Shown: positions 7,123 through 9,928 of the stretch, one piece after another | Numbering within the stretch: position 1 is the first letter of the stretch | Layout: each line of letters starts with the position of its first letter | DNA from: an uncultured beta proteobacterium | GTDB lineage: Bacteria > Pseudomonadota > Gammaproteobacteria > Burkholderiales > Burkholderiaceae_C | Length of the DNA stretch: 9,928 nt | Assembly: GCA_903958915.1 (NCBI GenBank) | Contig: CAJBVC010000327.1 | Span: 1-9,928, forward strand | Direction of reading: 5' to 3' | Notes under the pieces: model-generated | What the model was told of the DNA's origin: nothing | Database searches by the model: none | Seen by the model: the letters and a program-made list of their open reading frames with translations, nothing else | Translations under genes and position numbers: made by a program

Positions 7123-7679
7123 AAATACTGCTGGAACTTTTCCCTCTCGTACTGTTCTTTGGAACCTTCAAGGTTTACGACATCTATGTTGGCACCGCCG
7201 TTCTGATGGCGGCCACCGCCGTCCAAATGAGCCTGATCTACGCCATAGACCGCAAGTTGCAGGTCATGCACAAATTCACATTGGTGGCTATAGCCGTGTT
7301 TGGCACCCTCACACTGGTGTTGCACGATGAACGCTTCATCAAATGGAAGCCGACGGTGCTGTACACGACCATGGCGCTGGTCTTGGCGGTCGCTTTGTGG
7401 GGATATCGAAAAAACTTCATTCAACTCATATTAGGCAGCCAGCTGTTGTTGCCCGACGATGTGTGGCGCAAACTCAGCGCGGCCTGGGTGTTCTATTGCG
7501 CGTTTATGGCGGCGGCCAACGCCTATGTGGTGCTGTATTTCAGCACGGAGTTCTGGGTGAGTTTCAAGCTGTGGGGGTTCGCCTTTCCGGTTGCATTCAT
7601 GGTCGCCCAGGGTTTCTATATTGCCAGGCACCTGCAACCCGAGGCACCGTCCGAACCCGAACCCGAGCCCAAACCATGA
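7119..7679 (+). CDS. yciB: YciB/IspZ inner-membrane septation protein A
   Basis: This is an inner-membrane protein of the YciB (IspZ) family, implicated in cell division, cell-envelope synthesis and membrane integrity. The 186 residues are typical for the family. About five hydrophobic segments can be drawn: roughly 5-18, 22-42, 52-68, 78-96 and 118-168, the last probably two helices. The opening [20 protein letters not shown] (2-21) and the central [11 protein letters not shown] (70-80) are family signatures. The C-terminus is a short tail of alternating Glu-Pro, probably soluble, encoded by imperfect 6-bp repeats near 7651-7670. The start overlaps the msrB stop by 4 nt, and its own stop overlaps the bolA start by 4 nt. 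No strong ribosome site is seen at either junction, as expected for coupled translation. Confidence 0.94.
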   Translation: MKILLELFPLVLFFGTFKVYDIYVGTAVLMAATAVQMSLIYAIDRKLQVMHKFTLVAIAVFGTLTLVLHDERFIKWKPTVLYTTMALVLAVALWGYRKNFIQLILGSQLLLPDDVWRKLSAAWVFYCAFMAAANAYVVLYFSTEFWVSFKLWGFAFPVAFMVAQGFYIARHLQPEAPSEPEPEPKP

Positions 7680-7966
7680 ACCTAGCACCCACTGTCGCCA
7701 ACCTGGAAACCCGGTTGCGCGAGCGCCTGCAACCGGGAAAACTCGAAGTTCTGGACGAGAGCCACCAGCACGCCGGGCACGCCGGTGCCAATGGCACCGG
7801 CTTCGGCACCCATTTCCGCGTCCGCATCACTTCACCTATGTTTACAAACACCTCCCGGGTGGCGCGGCACAGGCTTGTGTATGATGCGCTGCAAGATTTC
7901 ATTGACCAAGGGCTGCATGCCCTGGCCATAGAAGCCGAAGAAATGCCGTCTGGCACTTCAAATTAA
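7676..7966 (+). CDS. bolA: BolA-family protein
   Basis: BolA proteins work with monothiol glutaredoxins in iron-sulfur cluster handling and also influence envelope and morphology genes. The 96-residue product has the family's class II KH-like core. The loop SHQHAGHAG (29-37) is His-rich and could supply cluster ligands. [13 protein letters not shown] (44-56) precedes the signature [13 protein letters not shown] (60-72) with its conserved RHR (His65). The usual glycine between the phenylalanine and SRV is missing (FTNTS instead of FxGxS). The C-terminal HALAIEA (81-87) fits the family. The ATG at 7676 overlaps the end of yciB. I rejected the longer frame starting at 7343 because it crosses yciB out of frame. 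A 38-nt gap leads to ppiC. Confidence 0.95.
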   Translation: MNLAPTVANLETRLRERLQPGKLEVLDESHQHAGHAGANGTGFGTHFRVRITSPMFTNTSRVARHRLVYDALQDFIDQGLHALAIEAEEMPSGTSN

Positions 7967-8004
7967 TCCGTTTTTTGAACCATCAAGTCCCCAAAGGAAT
8001 CCGA

Positions 8005-8790
8005 ATGAAGAAGCGTATTTTGACCACGTTGGCTACCGCAGCCCTATTGGCCGCCCTGAGCCCGGCGGTTTTGGCCCAGAACGTGGCCATCGTCAACGGC
8101 AAGGCCGTGCCCAAGAGCCGTGTGGACGCACTGATGCAACAGGTGGTGCGCTCGGGCCGACAGGTCACTCCCGAAATGGAAGGCCAGATCAAGGACGAAG
8201 TTATCGCCCGCGAAGTGTTCATGCAGGAAGCCCAAGCCAAGGGCCTGGACGCCACCGACGACTACAAAACCCAGCTCGAGCTGGCACGTCAGGCCATCCT
8301 GATCCGTGAACTGTTTGCCGACTATCAGAAGAAGAACCCCATTACCGATGACGTCATCAAGGCCGAATACGACAAGTTCGTAGCGGCCAACAGCGGCAAG
8401 GAATTCAAGGCACGCCACATCCTGGTGGAAACCGAAGACCAGGCCAAGGCCATCATTGCCCAGCTGAAAAAGGGTGGCAAGTTTGACGAAATCGCCAAGA
8501 AATCCTCCAAGGACCCTGGTTCGGGCGCCAAGGGCGGCGATCTGGATTGGGCCAACCCTGGCAGCTACGTCAAGGAGTTTTCTGACGCCTTGATGGCACT
8601 GACCAAAGGCAAGACGACCGAAACCCCGGTGAAGACCCAGTTTGGTTACCACGTCATCCGCCTGGAGGATACCCGCGACGCCAAGTTGCCCGCCTTCGAG
8701 GAAGTCAAGCCCCAGATTTCCCAGCAGTTGTTGCAACAGAAAATGTCCAAGTACCAGGAAGAACTGCGCGGCAAGGCCAAAGTCGAGTAA
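8005..8790 (+). CDS. Periplasmic PpiC-type (parvulin) peptidyl-prolyl cis-trans isomerase
   Basis: This is a secreted folding catalyst and chaperone acting in the periplasm. The 261-residue precursor starts with a signal peptide (MKKRILTTLATAALLAALSP, then AVLA) with cleavage expected after Ala24, before QNVA. Residues about 25-130 form a charged, helical SurA/PrsA-like chaperone segment. The parvulin domain spans about 133-223: KARHILVETEDQAKAI (136-151), GGKFDEIAKKSSKDPGS (158-174), GGDLDW (178-182 region) and the closing TQFGYHVIRLED (212-222). The last 40 residues are a charged, probably helical tail. I chose 8005 because AAAGGA lies 6 nt upstream and the signal peptide begins exactly there; an upstream TTG at 7975 would add 10 residues before it. 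It lies last in the cluster, before a strong terminator. Confidence 0.95.
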   Translation: MKKRILTTLATAALLAALSPAVLAQNVAIVNGKAVPKSRVDALMQQVVRSGRQVTPEMEGQIKDEVIAREVFMQEAQAKGLDATDDYKTQLELARQAILIRELFADYQKKNPITDDVIKAEYDKFVAANSGKEFKARHILVETEDQAKAIIAQLKKGGKFDEIAKKSSKDPGSGAKGGDLDWANPGSYVKEFSDALMALTKGKTTETPVKTQFGYHVIRLEDTRDAKLPAFEEVKPQISQQLLQQKMSKYQEELRGKAKVE

Positions 8791-8811
8791 TTCGCCTCGC
8801 GCTACCCGCAC

Positions 8812-8835
8812 AAACGCGACTTCGGTCGCGTTTTT
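8812..8835 (+). terminator. Intrinsic terminator after the selO-ppiC operon
   Basis: A 9-bp perfect stem, AAACGCGAC (8812-8820) and GTCGCGTTT (8825-8833), is closed by a UUCG tetraloop and runs into a T-rich tract ending at 8835, with more T following. It starts 21 nt after the ppiC stop. Because the stem ends in A on the left and T on the right, the same element may also stop the converging DUF1624 transcript, though its T-tract on that strand is short. Confidence 0.92.
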
Positions 8836-8864
8836 GTTTGCGTGAACCGTTGGCGGTCAGCGGG

Positions 8865-9695
8865 CTATTTGGCAGCGGCCCAGAGCCACAACGCGCCGAG
8901 AAGAATCGGCTGGTGCAGCATGTAGAAGCTCAGGCTCCAGCGACCCAGTACTGCAAGGTGTGCCATGGGGCGTGGCATGGCCTGTGGCGTCAGCAGCCCG
9001 GGTACCAAAGCATTCTGCTCCGTGTCCCCCGGCCGCTGTGCGGCCTCCTCCTTGACCTGCGCAGAACCCTTTGGCACCCAACCTCCTTCTCGCACGTTGC
9101 GTCGCAGATGCCACTGCATGGTTGCCATGCCCCACCACATGACACCAAGCCACGGAAAAATCGGAACGTAGTCTTCGGTGACCGGGAGCACGCTCACCAG
9201 GCCCAGCCAGTTGAACGAACGATCATTGAGAAAAGTGCCCCAGACGCCCGTACTGATTGCGTAAGCAGCTATTGGTTTCATAGCAATAGCGAGTAGCCCG
9301 AGCGGCCACAGCAAGGCACCCAAACCGGCGCTCAGCCGGGCCACGATGAGCATTAACGCCATTCCGTGCAGCACACCAAAATAGATAAAGGTGGTGGGAA
9401 ACATCAGCGCAGAACCGATGCTGACCAGCACCGCACAGCCGGCGATCTGCAACCAGCGGCGCCAGAATCGTGCCCAGGTCTGCCCTTGCTGCAGCGCGAT
9501 GGCCTGGCCAGCACCCGCACACAGCAGAAACAGGCTGAGGATGCAGGTGCGCTGCCAGGTCCACAGGGGGTCGTGATGGAAGTCCTGCTTTAAATAGCCT
9601 TGCTGGTTCAGATCAAAACAGAAATGGAAGATGGCCATCCAGACCATCGCCAGACCACGCAAGGCATCGACTGCTTCAAATCTTTGGGAATGCAT
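8865..9695 (-). CDS. DUF1624 (heparan-alpha-glucosaminide N-acetyltransferase-like) membrane protein
   Basis: This 276-residue multi-pass membrane protein carries the DUF1624/HGSNAT-like domain. Relatives may transfer acetyl groups across a membrane, but the bacterial function is unknown. The family start RFEAVDALRGLAMVWMAIFH (5-24) is clear. Other elements are ILSLFLLCAGAGQAIAL (52-68), IYFGVLHGMALML (104-116), PIFPWLGVMWWGM (178-190) and the C-terminal LGRWSLSFYMLHQP (250-263). I chose the ATG at 9695 because the family begins there. A GAGG only 2 nt before it is too close to be a good ribosome site, so the transcript may be leaderless (a TAAACT lies 7 nt upstream). The hydrophilic stretch at about 206-232 is encoded by an inverted-repeat element and seems foreign to the fold. 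It starts 38 bp from the divergent U32 gene. Confidence 0.87.
   Translation of the reverse strand: MHSQRFEAVDALRGLAMVWMAIFHFCFDLNQQGYLKQDFHHDPLWTWQRTCILSLFLLCAGAGQAIALQQGQTWARFWRRWLQIAGCAVLVSIGSALMFPTTFIYFGVLHGMALMLIVARLSAGLGALLWPLGLLAIAMKPIAAYAISTGVWGTFLNDRSFNWLGLVSVLPVTEDYVPIFPWLGVMWWGMATMQWHLRRNVREGGWVPKGSAQVKEEAAQRPGDTEQNALVPGLLTPQAMPRPMAHLAVLGRWSLSFYMLHQPILLGALWLWAAAK
9001..9078. repeat. 78-bp imperfect inverted repeat inside the DUF1624 gene
   Basis: The outer arms are GGTACCAAAGCATTCTGC (9001-9018) and GCAGAACCCTTTGGCACC (9061-9078). When one is reverse-complemented they match at 15 of 18 positions. A perfect inner hairpin GGCCGC-TGT-GCGGCC lies at 9031-9045. The whole unit is 78 bp, a multiple of three, so it adds 26 codons without shifting the frame. 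The encoded segment (VPKGSAQVKEEAAQRP and onward) is charged and Pro/Gly-containing, unlike the hydrophobic protein around it. This resembles a small dispersed repeat captured in frame. I believe similar blocks occur in other Comamonadaceae, but that is memory, not a search. No target-site duplication is obvious. Confidence 0.65.
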
Positions 9696-9720
9696 GGCCT
9701 CGAGTTTACGCACAGCGCGG

Positions 9721-9726
9721 GATAAT
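9721..9726 (+). promoter_or_regulatory. Putative -10 box for near-leaderless U32 gene transcript
   Basis: GATAAT at 9721-9726 in the context GCGGGATAATC ends 7 nt before the ATG at 9734, which would put the RNA start at or next to the start codon. There is no Shine-Dalgarno sequence. The block closely matches the one before selO. No obvious -35 is present in the 38 bp separating this gene from the divergent DUF1624 gene, so any -35 would fall inside that coding region. Confidence 0.45.
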
Positions 9727-9733
9727 CTGCCGC

Positions 9734-9928
9734 ATGTCTCTTCCTGATTTCCATCTAGAACTGCTGGCACCGGCCCGTACGGCAGACATTGGCATCGAAG
9801 CCGTGAACCATGGCGCGGATGCGGTCTACATTGGCGGCCCGTCGTTTGGGGCGCGCTCCAGCGCCGACAACTCGGTGACAGACATTGCGCGGCTGGCCCG
9901 CCATGCACACCGCTTCAACAGCCGCATC
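9734..9928 (+). CDS. rlhA: Peptidase U32-family protein, RlhA/YdcP-like (5' part only)
   Basis: Only the first 65 residues are present; the frame is open through the right edge. The N-terminus LELLAPARTADIGIEAVNHG followed by ADAVYIGGPSFGAR is the U32 family signature. The IGGPSFGAR form, with DIARLARHAHRF after it, resembles RlhA (YdcP), which is needed for 5-hydroxylation of C2501 in 23S rRNA. It does not resemble the tRNA-hydroxylation relative TrhP (YegQ). Full members are about 650 residues long, so roughly nine tenths of the gene is missing and the subfamily call is tentative. The start at 9734 is the first ATG and matches the family N-terminus. It is divergent from the DUF1624 gene across 38 bp. 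Confidence 0.82.
   Translation, partial: MSLPDFHLELLAPARTADIGIEAVNHGADAVYIGGPSFGARSSADNSVTDIARLARHAHRFNSRI

Noticed and set aside
7343..7675. N-terminal extension of bolA across yciB
   Set aside because: This stretch is an out-of-frame shadow of yciB. The BolA domain begins just after the ATG at 7676, which overlaps the yciB stop.

Overview
The window looks like chromosomal DNA of a Betaproteobacterium in the order Burkholderiales, most likely family Comamonadaceae (Rhodoferax/Polaromonas-like). This rests on the protein flavour, the moderately high G+C, the msrB-yciB-bolA-ppiC gene order and GC-rich intergenic stem-loop repeats of a kind I associate with this family. No phage genes, transposases, tRNA, rRNA or CRISPR array are visible. 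Gene density is normal and no gap exceeds 300 bases.

Left third (1-5087, all minus strand): a Liv-type (HAAT family) ABC uptake system is read from right to left. The order is an AMP-forming acyl-CoA ligase, a periplasmic substrate-binding protein, permease livH and permease livM, the last running off the left edge. The ATPase genes livG and livF are expected just outside the window. A CoA ligase heading the cluster raises the possibility that the cargo is a carboxylic acid activated after entry, not simply a branched-chain amino acid. Two palindromes precede the binding-protein gene, and a double stem-loop repeat separates it from livH.

Middle (5211-8835, plus strand): selO (protein AMPylase), msrB (methionine sulfoxide reductase), yciB (inner-membrane septation protein), bolA and a periplasmic PpiC-type prolyl isomerase. 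Two junctions overlap by ATGA, and a strong UUCG hairpin terminator follows the last gene. This reads as a redox and envelope stress operon. selO seems to be expressed from an almost leaderless promoter.

Right end (8865-9928): a minus-strand DUF1624 (heparan-alpha-glucosaminide N-acetyltransferase-like) membrane protein gene converges on the ppiC terminator. It diverges, across only 38 bp, from the start of a U32 peptidase-family gene resembling rlhA, cut by the right edge. The DUF1624 gene carries a 78-bp (26-codon) imperfect inverted repeat that looks like a dispersed repeat captured in frame; I find this the most unusual feature here. I see no wholly new system. The novelty lies in the captured repeat, the regulatory sites and the gene combinations.
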